Origin: Crocosphaera chwakensis CCY0110
GTDB lineage: Bacteria; Cyanobacteriota; Cyanobacteriia; Cyanobacteriales; Microcystaceae
Direction of reading: 5' to 3'
Length of the DNA stretch: 64,000 nucleotides
Assembly: GCF_000169335.1 (NCBI RefSeq)
Contig: NZ_AAXW01000003.1
Coordinates: forward strand, 170,955-234,954
The first letter of the stretch is position 1. Every line of letters starts with the position of its first letter. The translations under genes and the position numbers were made by a program. The notes beneath the pieces are model-generated. The model was not told the origin of the DNA and did not search any database. It saw only the letters and a program-made list of their open reading frames with translations. This document shows, piece by piece, positions 33,925 through 43,800 of the stretch.

Positions 33925-35346
33925 TTAAGCAGCCCACTCAGTATGGAAAGATTCGCCTTTAGGCTTATCAACCCGTTCGTAGGTATGCGCTCCGAAGTAG
34001 TCCCGTTGTGCTTGGGTTAAGTTTTGGGGTAAATCAGCGCGACGATAGCTATCAAAATAGTCCAATGAAGAACTAAAAGCAGGAACAGCAATACCGACTT
34101 TATTAGCCAATATAAGCACTTCGCGCCATGCCTCTTGACGATCTAAGATAGTTTGCTTAAACTCAGGAGCCAAGAGTAGGTTAGGTAAATTAGGATTATC
34201 TACAAATGCCTTCTTAATTTTATCTAAGAAGCCAGCACGAATAATACAACCACCTTTCCAAATCCGAGCAGACTCAGGTAAGCTGACTTGGTTGTTGTAA
34301 TACTCGGCAGATGCTTTAGCAATTAAAGCCATTCCTTGAGCATAGGAACACATCTTAGAACAGTACAGTGCATCTCTTACCTTATTAATAAAGGCTTTTT
34401 TGTCTCCATCAAACTTGATTTCCGGACCAGTTAACTGTTGAGAGGCGGCCTTCCTTTCTTCTTTGTAGGAAGACATGACCCGTGCATTCACTGCTGCGTA
34501 CATGGTGGGAATGGGAACCCCTAATTCTAAGGAACTTACCACAGTCCAGCGACCGGTACCTTTTTGACCAGCAGAGTCTAAAATGAGGTCAACGAGATGC
34601 TTGTTGCTATCAGGGTCGATATACTTGAAGATATCGGCGGTAATTTCAATTAAGAAAGAATTAAGTTCATCGGTGGTATTCCACTCTTTGAATACCTCGT
34701 GTAATTCTTGGTTACTGAGGCCCAGGGCATTTTTCATGATGTCGTAGGCTTCTGCAATTAACTGCATATCGCCGTACTCAATGCCATTGTGAACCATTTT
34801 GACATAGTGGCCAGCACCACCGGGTCCCACAAAAGTAACACAAGGGCCGTCATCTACCTGTGCAGCAATTTTAGTTAAAATGGGTTCTAATTCTTCGTAG
34901 GCTGCTTTGGTACCGCCAGGCATTAAGCTAGGACCGTTTAAAGCACCTTCTTCACCGCCACTTACACCCATACCAACGAAACCTAGACCGGTTGATTCTA
35001 AGTCTTTGGTCCGTCTTTCTGTATCTTCGTAAAGGGAGTTACCACCATCGATGATCATATCTCCTTCTTCGAGAAGGGGTTTTAAATCTTCGATAACATA
35101 ATCAACAGGCGCACCTGCTTTTACCATTACTAAGATTTTACGAGGACGTTCTAAGATTTGTACAAATTCTTCTAATGAATAGGCCGCCTTGACATCTTTG
35201 CCTTGGGCCCGAGTTTTCATGAATTCTTCTGTTTTACTTGCCGTACGGTTATAAACAGCAATAGGGAAACCGCGACTTTCGACATTGAGGGCGAGATTTT
35301 CTCCCATCACCGCCAAGCCGATGACACCAAAGGTTCGCTTTGTCAT
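33925..35346 (-). CDS. gnd: 6-phosphogluconate dehydrogenase (decarboxylating)
   Basis: A 473-residue enzyme. The N-terminal NADP-binding motif is GVIGLAVMGENLALNVESRG, followed by YNRTASKTEEF. Catalytic and substrate blocks are GMGVSGGEEGALNGPSLMPG, GGAGHYVKMVHNGIEYGDMQ with the catalytic Lys and Asn, and SAGQKGTGRWT. The C terminus contains YFGAHTYERVD. Length and motifs are full. It oxidises 6-phosphogluconate to ribulose-5-phosphate in the oxidative pentose phosphate pathway, the main night-time NADPH source in cyanobacteria. A palindrome CACTGATCAGTG lies about 80 bases upstream of its start. Confidence 0.92.
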   Translation of the reverse strand: MTKRTFGVIGLAVMGENLALNVESRGFPIAVYNRTASKTEEFMKTRAQGKDVKAAYSLEEFVQILERPRKILVMVKAGAPVDYVIEDLKPLLEEGDMIIDGGNSLYEDTERRTKDLESTGLGFVGMGVSGGEEGALNGPSLMPGGTKAAYEELEPILTKIAAQVDDGPCVTFVGPGGAGHYVKMVHNGIEYGDMQLIAEAYDIMKNALGLSNQELHEVFKEWNTTDELNSFLIEITADIFKYIDPDSNKHLVDLILDSAGQKGTGRWTVVSSLELGVPIPTMYAAVNARVMSSYKEERKAASQQLTGPEIKFDGDKKAFINKVRDALYCSKMCSYAQGMALIAKASAEYYNNQVSLPESARIWKGGCIIRAGFLDKIKKAFVDNPNLPNLLLAPEFKQTILDRQEAWREVLILANKVGIAVPAFSSSLDYFDSYRRADLPQNLTQAQRDYFGAHTYERVDKPKGESFHTEWAA

Positions 35347-35425
35347 ATAATTCCTACCAACTCTACGGGTTGTGTGATCAAGAGAACTTTGATCTTGTTT
35401 GACTGTTGAAGTGTCTAGGGAACAC

Positions 35426-35437
35426 CACTGATCAGTG
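35426..35437. promoter_or_regulatory. palindrome CACTGATCAGTG upstream of gnd
   Basis: A perfect 12-base palindrome about 80 bases upstream of the gnd ATG. The identical 12-mer occurs upstream of the Fur-type regulator gene at 57103-57114. Its position and symmetry suggest a shared operator; the regulator is unknown. Confidence 0.35.
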
Positions 35438-35635
35438 TAACCTCGTTTTTTTGTTGGCCTGGGTTCTCTACAGAGAATCTTAAGTAATGATCTTGAAAGT
35501 GCGATCGTTTATACAAAGTGTTTCATTTAAGCTGCATACAGGAGTTTAGGACTTTCGCATTGACAGAAAATGAATATCATGCTGTCAAAGAATGCGAGAC
35601 AGAAAGCTTTTCTAGAATAAACTCCCTTAATCTTC

Positions 35636-35794
35636 CAATACTACTCGGTTAAGCTCAAAACCCTAGCTGAGACTGCAAGGGAGCGGGGAGCAGGGGGCGG
35701 GGGAGAAACCTAAAAATCCCTCTCCTCAGCGAAGGTCTCCCTGCTCCTCTACTTGCCTTAAAGAAAAGTCAAAATCCTTAACCGAGCAGTATTG
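35636..35794. repeat. 159-base inverted-repeat element (MITE/REP-like)
   Basis: The terminal arms caatactactcggttaag (35636-35653) and cttaaccgagcagtattg (35777-35794) match over 18 bases with one mismatch. Inside, gcaagggagcggggagcaggg pairs loosely with ccctgctcctctacttgc, so most of the element can fold on itself. It is non-coding. It is unusually G/C-rich in the middle compared with the surroundings. Confidence 0.7.
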
Positions 35795-35835
35795 CTTAAT
35801 CTTCTCCCTACGCCCCTGCAATCTTAACTAACAAT

Positions 35836-38766
35836 TCAAATGATCAACAGCTTAAGACTGTCAGCCAATACCTTAACATTAGGTTCGAGCATCATAGTAA
35901 TATGATCCCCTGGCACAGATGTTATATCCACTGAAATTTTGGTCAATTGATCCCAACCAAAAGACATATTCTTTTGAATTTGATGACGAATCATATCATT
36001 AACTCCGTTAGCTGTTTCCCAAAGACGAACATCACTACTACGGAAAACATGAATAGGGGTAGAATATTGTTTTTGAGGTTTATAATTAGCCATTGCATAA
36101 ACACTCGCTTTGAGAACCTTAACAAACCCTCGAACCTGTTTAGTTGCAGCAGCAGAGGGGTTAACATGAAGCTTTTTAACCAAACGTTCTGTTACATACT
36201 CTAATTGTTCATCAGGTAAGAAACCTTTAAGATCATGGTAAGAAATATTGAGATTTTCCTTTAAAAAGAATTCAAATAACTTAACCACTTCACTCATATA
36301 TTTCGTTTCATCCCAACCCGCTACAATGAGATGATTAAATAAGGGTGCAGGAATATCAAAAATAGCCAATAAACCCACGTCATCCCCTTGTTGTTGTAAC
36401 TGTTGAGAAATCTCAAACGCCACTTGACCCCCAAAAGAATGACCCCCTAAGAAATAAGGTCCGACGGGTTGAATCGTTTTTAAGGCATCAATGTAATAAG
36501 CAGCAATTTCGCCTACATTGGTTAAGGGTGTGGCCTGATCGTCCATTCCTCGCGCTTGTAGTCCATAAAACGGTTGATCTTCTCCCAAATGATGGGCTAA
36601 AGCATGGAGATAAAATGCCGTTCCTACGCCTCCAGGAACACAGAAAAAAGGTGGTTTTGTCCCTTGAGACTGAATGGTAATGACAGGAGAAGCAAAACCC
36701 GTCTCCAGGGTTTCATCTTCTACTAAACCCAAGTTATACCCTTCTGAAGTAAATACTTCGGTGGCCAGATAGTTCGCTAATGCGCCTAGGGTAGGATATT
36801 CAAAGATTAACGTTGCTTGAAAAGACGCACCTAAACTCTCTTGTAAAAGATCACTTAATTGTACCACTGTCAAAGAATCAAGTCCCATGCTAGTTAAGGG
36901 GTTTTCCCAGTTGATATCTGCAACATCAACTTTGAGAACATGGGCAATTAAATTTTGAAGATAAGCTTGTAATAATTCTTGTCTCTTTTCAGGGGGAGTT
37001 GTTAATAGGGTGTTTCTATCTAAAGAGATTTGTTTTTTTCTGACCTTGATATCTTCTTGAAGACTACGGGCGATCGCCTCTAAAGTGTCCTCTAAAAATC
37101 CAAGTTTACAAGCATGACGTTGAATCTTATTACTAGAGGTTTTGGGGATGGTTCCTGGTTTCAACAAAACGATCGCATACACTTGTAACTGATGTTGTTG
37201 GGAAACCCCTTGACGGATAGCATTAAACACTTGTTCTTGATTTAATGATTCTAAGACTGCTTCATGAACTTCTTGTACAATGACTAATTTTTCTTCACTG
37301 TCTAACTCTACAGAAAAAGCAGCCCCACAACTTGGACGTAACCCCTTATGACTTCTTTCGGCAGTTAATTCAATATCCTGGGGATAATGGTTAGTCCCGC
37401 GAATAATAATTAAATCTTTGAGACGGCCAGTAACAAATAACTCATTTTCCCAAAGAAAGCCTAAGTCTCCTGTGCGTAAAAAAGGCCCTTCCTGTGTATC
37501 CTTTAAATACCCTTGAAACGCTTCTTCTGTTGCTTCTGGACGGTTCCAATACCCTTGGGCAACACTAGGGCTAGAAACCCAAATTTCCCCAATTTCGTTA
37601 GGATGACACTGGGTTAGAGTATCGGGGTTAACAATAATAATTTTTTGTTCGCTTCCAATATCACCACATCCCACCAGTGTCTGACTGTTTTCATCATCAG
37701 CGACAACCACACGATTTTGTTGTAACTCACTTCTATCCATATTGAGAATAAGAAAAGATTTGTTTTTCTTCCCTAAACTAATACCCACTACACTCTCGGC
37801 CATCCCATAACCTGCACTTAAAGCTTCCCAACGAAACCCGCATGGTGCAAAGGTTTTAGCAAATCTTTCCAAGGTTTCGGCCCTGATGGGTTCGGCCCCA
37901 CTCACGGCAAGCTCCCAACAACTGAGATCCAGGGTTTCTCTTTCTTCTGGGGTGGTGTAAAAAGTGGTTAAGTCATAGGCAAAATTAGGGGCTAAACTTT
38001 GAGTGGCTTGATACTTAGAAATAGCGGTTAACCAACGAGAAGGTTTTTGTAGAAAATCTAGGGGTGACATCAAGATCACAGGATGATCACTATAAAGGGG
38101 TTGTAAAACCCCCACCACTAACCCCGTATTATGACCAAAAGGCAACCAGCTAACTGTCTTGGTTTGAGGAGTAATCTCTGCATATTTATAACCCATTTCT
38201 AAGTTGTGCAGTAGGTTTTGATGAGTAATGATCACCCCTTTAGGTTTTCCAGTTGAACCAGAAGTATATTGTAAAAAAGCAATGGTATCACCATCAATGT
38301 TAGGATTTTTCCAGTTTCTGTCTTCTGTTTGAATAATTTGATTACTATCGAGTATTTTTAACTCAGCTAATATAGAACTGGTGGTAAAACGACCTTGTAA
38401 ATAAGGGACTAAAGGACCAATAGTAAGAATAAATTTAGCTTGTGCATCTGTTGCGATCGCTTCTAACCTTGAGAGGGACTGATCCGGACGAGGGGGATAA
38501 GCAGGAATAGCGATCGTCCCTGCATATAAACAGCCATAAAATCCGGCCATAAAATCCAGTCCCGGAGGATACAACAGTAATACCCGTTCTCCTGCTGCAT
38601 TGAGGGACTGAAGATGACTTGCGATCGCTGTTGCTTGTTGTTCTAAAGTTGCATAAGTAAGACTTCCTGCTTCGGTTTCTCCTTCATGAAGAAAGGTATA
38701 AGTTTGATTATTAGGTTGGGCTAAACTTCTGTGTTGTAGTAAATCAACTAAGGTATTGAATGGCAT
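35836..38766 (-). CDS. fatty acyl-AMP ligase - acyl carrier protein - thioesterase fusion
   Basis: A 976-residue three-domain protein. Residues about 1-585 form a fatty acyl-AMP ligase: AFLQYTSGSTGKPKGVIITH (P-loop), LPFGHNTGLVVGVLQPLYSD, ALSAGYGMAESVVGISLGKK, LRTGDLGFLWENELFVTGR and IIIRGTNHYPQDIE, the last being a FAAL signature. An acyl carrier domain (about 605-690) has the phosphopantetheine site MGLDSLTVVQL. A type I thioesterase (about 700-976) shows FCVPGGVGT, catalytic Ser in GGHSFGGQVAFE and a terminal His in PGDHITMM. It should activate a fatty acid, load it on its own carrier and release it. No polyketide module is adjacent. The product is unknown. Confidence 0.85.
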   Translation of the reverse strand: MPFNTLVDLLQHRSLAQPNNQTYTFLHEGETEAGSLTYATLEQQATAIASHLQSLNAAGERVLLLYPPGLDFMAGFYGCLYAGTIAIPAYPPRPDQSLSRLEAIATDAQAKFILTIGPLVPYLQGRFTTSSILAELKILDSNQIIQTEDRNWKNPNIDGDTIAFLQYTSGSTGKPKGVIITHQNLLHNLEMGYKYAEITPQTKTVSWLPFGHNTGLVVGVLQPLYSDHPVILMSPLDFLQKPSRWLTAISKYQATQSLAPNFAYDLTTFYTTPEERETLDLSCWELAVSGAEPIRAETLERFAKTFAPCGFRWEALSAGYGMAESVVGISLGKKNKSFLILNMDRSELQQNRVVVADDENSQTLVGCGDIGSEQKIIIVNPDTLTQCHPNEIGEIWVSSPSVAQGYWNRPEATEEAFQGYLKDTQEGPFLRTGDLGFLWENELFVTGRLKDLIIIRGTNHYPQDIELTAERSHKGLRPSCGAAFSVELDSEEKLVIVQEVHEAVLESLNQEQVFNAIRQGVSQQHQLQVYAIVLLKPGTIPKTSSNKIQRHACKLGFLEDTLEAIARSLQEDIKVRKKQISLDRNTLLTTPPEKRQELLQAYLQNLIAHVLKVDVADINWENPLTSMGLDSLTVVQLSDLLQESLGASFQATLIFEYPTLGALANYLATEVFTSEGYNLGLVEDETLETGFASPVITIQSQGTKPPFFCVPGGVGTAFYLHALAHHLGEDQPFYGLQARGMDDQATPLTNVGEIAAYYIDALKTIQPVGPYFLGGHSFGGQVAFEISQQLQQQGDDVGLLAIFDIPAPLFNHLIVAGWDETKYMSEVVKLFEFFLKENLNISYHDLKGFLPDEQLEYVTERLVKKLHVNPSAAATKQVRGFVKVLKASVYAMANYKPQKQYSTPIHVFRSSDVRLWETANGVNDMIRHQIQKNMSFGWDQLTKISVDITSVPGDHITMMLEPNVKVLADSLKLLII

Positions 38767-38878
38767 AGTTAAAAGTTTAAAAATTTAGCTATATTATAGT
38801 TTTGTTGCTCTCATTTACAGTACAGTATCATTAACAATCTTGTCAGCCAATTTTTCTCTGTTTTGCAACCATTAAAAA

Positions 38879-38894
38879 ACCCGCCGTAGCGGGT
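38879..38894 (-). terminator. Rho-independent terminator after acsF
   Basis: Minus-strand acccgc/gcgggt six-base stem with a four-base loop, followed by a T run (the A tract at 38873-38878 on the plus strand). It lies 29 bases beyond the acsF stop. Confidence 0.75.
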
Positions 38895-38922
38895 AATCAA
38901 AACGTAAACTAACTCAAAACTT

Positions 38923-39999
38923 TTAACGAACCGTTCCTTCTAAATGATCAACCCGAATGGGTTTAATTAAATACAGTTTCAAGAACTGAACTCCATTAGA
39001 AACAAACGCAGGTAATTTTCTCAAGAACTTAATCGGGGCTGGACTATTAGAAGCGTCAATTTCCCGTAACTTTTCGTTGTTCTTGATACAAACTTCTAAA
39101 CTGCCATAAAACTCAGGATTTTCCACATCTAAAACGATAGGAAAAACTCGTCCTGCTGTTTCGTTGGTCTTCTCAATAACATATTTATCATATTCCCGTG
39201 CATCAAGTCCAATGGACGCATAAAAATCAGACCGTTGAATATCATTGAGATACATGGTAGCGAACACCGACAACAGGAAGAAACGACACCATAAACGAGC
39301 TTTCCAGTCATTTAAAATGTTCGGGGTTGCTTTCATAATGGCATCGAAAAAGTCCCCGTGACGGTTTTCATCTTGACACCAGTTTTCAAAGAAGTTGAAA
39401 ATAGGATAAATTCTGTCTTCGGGATGTTGTTCTAAGTGACGGTAAATAGTGATATAACGCCAATAACCAATTTTTTCGGATAAATAGGTGGCATAGAAAA
39501 TAAACTTAGGTTGAAAGAAGGTATAACTCCGACTCTTCGTTAAGAACCCTAAGTCCAAAGACATATTAAAATCAGATAAGGCTTTATTGAGGAAACCTGC
39601 ATGACGCGCTTCATCACGGGACATGAGGGTAAAACATTCAGCCAACACAGGACTTTTATCCTTTAACCGTCTACCTAATTCTTTGTAAAGAAGAAACCCT
39701 GAAAATTCCGCCGTACAGGAACGTTCTAAAAATTCAACAAACAAGCGACGGGTGTCCCCATCAATATGATCCCAGGTTTGGGCGAATTCTTCACGACGGA
39801 TAAAATGATGACGATTATAATCAGTACGAAATTCTTCGAGAATGGCTTGTAATTCCTCTTCGTTGACTGAAATATCCATTTTGGCCATCGCTTCAAAGTC
39901 AGTGGTGTAAAAGCGAGGGGTAAGGATAGTTTCTTTCGCCGGAACTTTAATCCCTGGACGGAGTTCCTCAAATTCAGGTTTTTGAAGGGTATTGACCAT
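38923..39999 (-). CDS. acsF: magnesium-protoporphyrin IX monomethyl ester oxidative cyclase
   Basis: A 358-residue diiron enzyme. The metal-binding helices show the RSCTAEFSGFLLYKELGRRL segment, the SRDEARHAGFLNKAL motif (ExxH) and WCQDENRHGDFFDA (ExxH), as in AcsF/Chl27. The start MVNTLQKPEFEELRPGIKVP is typical. It forms the isocyclic E ring of chlorophyll using O2, at the thylakoid membrane, with Ycf54 as a partner in cyanobacteria. Only one copy is seen here; many cyanobacteria have a second, low-oxygen form. It has its own terminator. The 280-base upstream region contains a hairpin with gtaac/gttac ends (about 40129-40155). Confidence 0.93.
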   Translation of the reverse strand: MVNTLQKPEFEELRPGIKVPAKETILTPRFYTTDFEAMAKMDISVNEEELQAILEEFRTDYNRHHFIRREEFAQTWDHIDGDTRRLFVEFLERSCTAEFSGFLLYKELGRRLKDKSPVLAECFTLMSRDEARHAGFLNKALSDFNMSLDLGFLTKSRSYTFFQPKFIFYATYLSEKIGYWRYITIYRHLEQHPEDRIYPIFNFFENWCQDENRHGDFFDAIMKATPNILNDWKARLWCRFFLLSVFATMYLNDIQRSDFYASIGLDAREYDKYVIEKTNETAGRVFPIVLDVENPEFYGSLEVCIKNNEKLREIDASNSPAPIKFLRKLPAFVSNGVQFLKLYLIKPIRVDHLEGTVR

Positions 40000-40282
40000 A
40001 ACTTGTTTAAAAAGATTTTTTTTGAATCGATCAAGGACTCGTTCTACTTTGTTTGTAACAAAAATGTTACGTTTTTTAGCAGGAATTTACGAGGCTTGGA
40101 TCACAGTCTACCAGCCTTGAAGCCATTCGTAACCCCTCTTTTTATTAAGAGTTACAACACATTATCAATTTATGTTAAAAAGCTTGCTTTTTTTACACTC
40201 AATGATGTATAAAAAGCTGAAACAAGTTGAATCTCGGTGTCAAAGGGTTTAAGGTGTACAAGATGTCAGTAAAACCTAAGTT

Positions 40283-40678
40283 TCAGTGTGAACCTGTTCC
40301 GTGTTCTCTTAAAACCAAAATTTCCGATAGTTCTCTCCAAATCGTCAGTGGATTAAAAGGCTTCATCAAAACCCCTGCTATCCCAATTTCCCTATAATAT
40401 TGCTCATCCCTAGGTAAAGCTCTAGCCGTTAATAACACGATCGGTATTTTTTGGGTTGGAGGGTCAGCTTGTAAAATTTCAACAACTTGGAATCCATCCA
40501 TATCAGGCATGGAGACATCGAGAAGAATAACATCTAACTCCTCAGTTGTCGCTTTTTCTAGACATTCTAAACCTGATGAGGCTCTAAAAACTTGCCATTG
40601 AGCGAATTTTTGAAAAGCAATTTCAGCAATATCAAGGATATCTTGATCATCATCAACTAAAAGAATTCGTTTGCTCAT
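40283..40678 (-). CDS. single-domain response regulator
   Basis: A 131-residue receiver domain without output domain. It has the acidic pair in ILLVDDDQDILDIAE, the phospho-Asp in VILLDVSMPDMDGFQVVEIL, Thr in IVLLTARALPRDEQYY and Lys in GVLMKPFNPLTI. It is the last gene of a minus-strand cluster with the large PAS kinase (137 bases upstream) and the REC-wHTH regulator, so it is likely a phosphoacceptor or carrier for that kinase. Single-domain regulators usually act through protein contacts or by moving phosphate to an HPt domain; the HPt domain of the neighbouring regulator is a candidate partner. Confidence 0.85.
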   Translation of the reverse strand: MSKRILLVDDDQDILDIAEIAFQKFAQWQVFRASSGLECLEKATTEELDVILLDVSMPDMDGFQVVEILQADPPTQKIPIVLLTARALPRDEQYYREIGIAGVLMKPFNPLTIWRELSEILVLREHGTGSH

Positions 40679-40815
40679 TTGATTGATTTGTAATCACATA
40701 ATTACAACGACATTCATCTAGTAGGGAACAGACAGAGATGATTAACTATGTCAATCTAATTATTAGAGTTAATTCTGACTTTGTACAATGTAACAATTAA
40801 ATTTTTTTGTGTCAA

Positions 40816-43800
40816 TTAAGTATCATAAACATTCAATGAAAATATATTCATACATAGAGGTAAAGTAAAGTAAAAGGTACTTCCTTCCCCTAAAATACTG
40901 TCAACCCAAATACGTCCATTGTGTTGTTGAATAATACTTTGACAAATAGCTAACCCTAACCCAGTACCCGCTTTCTGACGAGCATCTGAGGCATCAACCT
41001 GTTGAAATCGTCCGAAGATCGTTGTTAATTTGTTAGTAGGAATTCCTCTTCCTTGATCTTTGACGGAAAAGAGAACAAAAGAAGTTGCTCTATCAGTAGA
41101 ATCTGGATCATCAAATAATTGAGCCGTGAGCCAAACTGTTGTTCCTTCAGGAGCAAACTTAATGGCATTACTAAGAAGATTGGTTAAAATTTGAATAATT
41201 GCATCATAAGAAGCCCAAACGTGAGCAGATATAGAAGTTAATTCAATATTAATAGAGGCTTCCATGGCCATCGCACTGACAGTCTCAACTGCATCAGTCA
41301 ATAAATGATCGACTTCACAAGCTTCTTTAATCAGTTGAACCTTCCCTGATTCTAACCGTTCGAGATTGAGGATATCATTTACTAATCGGATCAAGCGATC
41401 GCAGTTTCTCAGAACAATTTGCAACATATGTTCAACGGTTTCTGGTTCTTCTCGTAAAACACCAGAGTCCAAAAGACCTAATGCTCCTCGCATGGAAGTT
41501 AAGGGAGTTCGTAGTTCATGACTGACAACAGAGATAAATTCCGTTTTGAGGCGATCCAACTCACGACGTTCGGTAATATCCTGAACTTGGGTGACAAAAT
41601 ACAGAGGATGCTGATCTTGATCCTTAATGGAAGAAATGGTCACAGAACACCAAATTATAGAACCTGATGCTACAATATAGCGTTTTTCCATTTGATACGT
41701 TTTGATTTGACCACTGGAAAGTTGCTGAAGACCTTTGTTACTCATGGTCAGGTCGTCAGGGTGAGTAATTTCTTGAAAGTTTTTAAGGAGAAGCTCTTGT
41801 TCACTGTATCCAAGCATTCCACAGAAAGCCTGATTGACTTTCAAAAATTCTCCCTCTAAAGAGATTAAGACCATACCAATGCCAGCGTTTTCAAAAGCAC
41901 TGCGAAATCGCTCTTCACTCTCCTCTAATGCAAGCTCTATTCGTTTGCGATCGCTAATATCAATCATTATGCCACTCCAACGCCTGCCTCCGTCAGCTTG
42001 AGGTTTAGAACTAGGCTGAGAGGTTTTTTTAATCCATTTTATTTGACCTGAAGGCAAAATAATGCGAATTTCGGTTGAAAAACATTCGTTATTGTCCAGA
42101 GAATATTCTTTACTTTGTAAAATAATCGGCAGGTCTTGGGGATGCACCATGCCCCAAAAAACGCTAAAATCTCGTTTCAAGATGTCAGGCTCTGTTTCTA
42201 AGAGTTCCCGACACCTAGGACTTATATAAGCAAAACGCTCTGAGCCATCAGGATAAATAACATAATCATAAATAACACCAGGAACAGTAACCACTAAATT
42301 TTGATAGCGAGCTTCACTGCGTAGTAACGCTGCTTCAGCTTCTTTGCGATCGCTAATATCTCGACAAATACACAACTGAACGATTTCATTTCCCCATCTA
42401 ACCGGGGTAGCACTAATTTCGACATCATAAATTGAACCATCTTTACGGCGATGACGGGTTTCAAAAATATCTTTACATAAGTCACTTTCTGCAATTTTCT
42501 GCTCAATTTCTTCTGGCGTATAATTGGCTTCCCAATCTCTTAAATGTAATTTGGCAGTTTCTTCGGGTGTATAACCTAGCATTCGGGAAAAACTAGCATT
42601 GCTTCTGATCACATACCCTTGGTGATCAATTACCACAATGCCATCGATTGAGGAGTCAAATAAAGTATTACTGCGACTGACTTCTTCAGCTAATAAGGCT
42701 TCTGCTTCTTTTAGTTCTTGAATATCTCGACCAACGGACTGATACTCAATAAAGTTACCTTGTTCGTCGAACAGCATACGATTAATCCATTGAGTCCAAC
42801 GAATTTCACCATTGACAACAATGCGATTTTCAATGAGAGTAATGGGATTTTCTTTGCTCAGGCTGTTAACTTGTTCCCTTACCTGTTCTTGGTCGGGTTC
42901 ATAAATCACAGGTTGATAGTTTTTACCGATGATATCTGAAGCATTGATACTAAAATAACGGCAGTAAGCCTCATTGACAAAAAGAGTGGTTCCATCAGGC
43001 AGAAAACGGGAAATAAATTCCGTCTGATCTTGTACAATTCCGCGATAACGAGCTTCACTTTTCTGTAACTTAATTTGTGCTTGTTTTCGTTCTGTAATGT
43101 CTGTGACTCTCACTAAATGAATGATTTGATTATTGACGATAATTAGCTTGGCCGTTAAATTTCCCCAAAATTCATGACCTTTAAAGGTTATATATTCAAT
43201 TTCTTTCTCCCAAAACCCTTTTACTTCTATTTGAGTAATAATTTCTTCAACTTCTTCATCCGTAAATAGTTGTTTTTGTAAGGTATGCCATTCAATATCA
43301 ATTAAGTCATCTTTACAGACAACTTCAAACAATTCAACCAGTCGATGGTTACAGTCAATAATTAGGGAAGATTGAGGATCAACCAAAAAGATGGCATCGG
43401 AAGAATTTTCAAAAATAGATTCACGGAGGTCTTTTTGTTGTTGTAATTCTGATTCAATTTGTTTGCGATCGCTGATATCAATGCTAACCCCAGTGACGAT
43501 CCAAGCATCAATGGTCGGATCTCGATAGGAAGTATAAGTGGTAGCAATCCAGCGAATTGAGTCATTTTTATGACGAAAGCGATACTCAACAGTAATGGTG
43601 TCTTCTGTCTTAAAACGCTCGAATAGGGGCAAAATAATGGTTTCGTGGTCTTCGGGAACGATTCTTGATGCCCATAGCCCTTGATCAGCCATAATTTCTT
43701 GAGGGGTATAGCCAAATAGAATCAGACTGCCGATGGACTGATAGTTATATTCCCAGGTTTGATCATCAAACAGCCGAAAGCTAAAAATAGAGGCAAAAGT

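Larger units (their letters stand above)
35347..35835. other. intergenic region upstream of gnd with palindromes and an inverted-repeat element
   Basis: This 489-base region includes the 12-base palindrome at 35426-35437, an interrupted dyad with cgcatt/gacag and ctgtc/aatgcg halves (about 35554-35601), and a 159-base inverted-repeat element at 35636-35794. No gene is supported in it. Confidence 0.6.
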
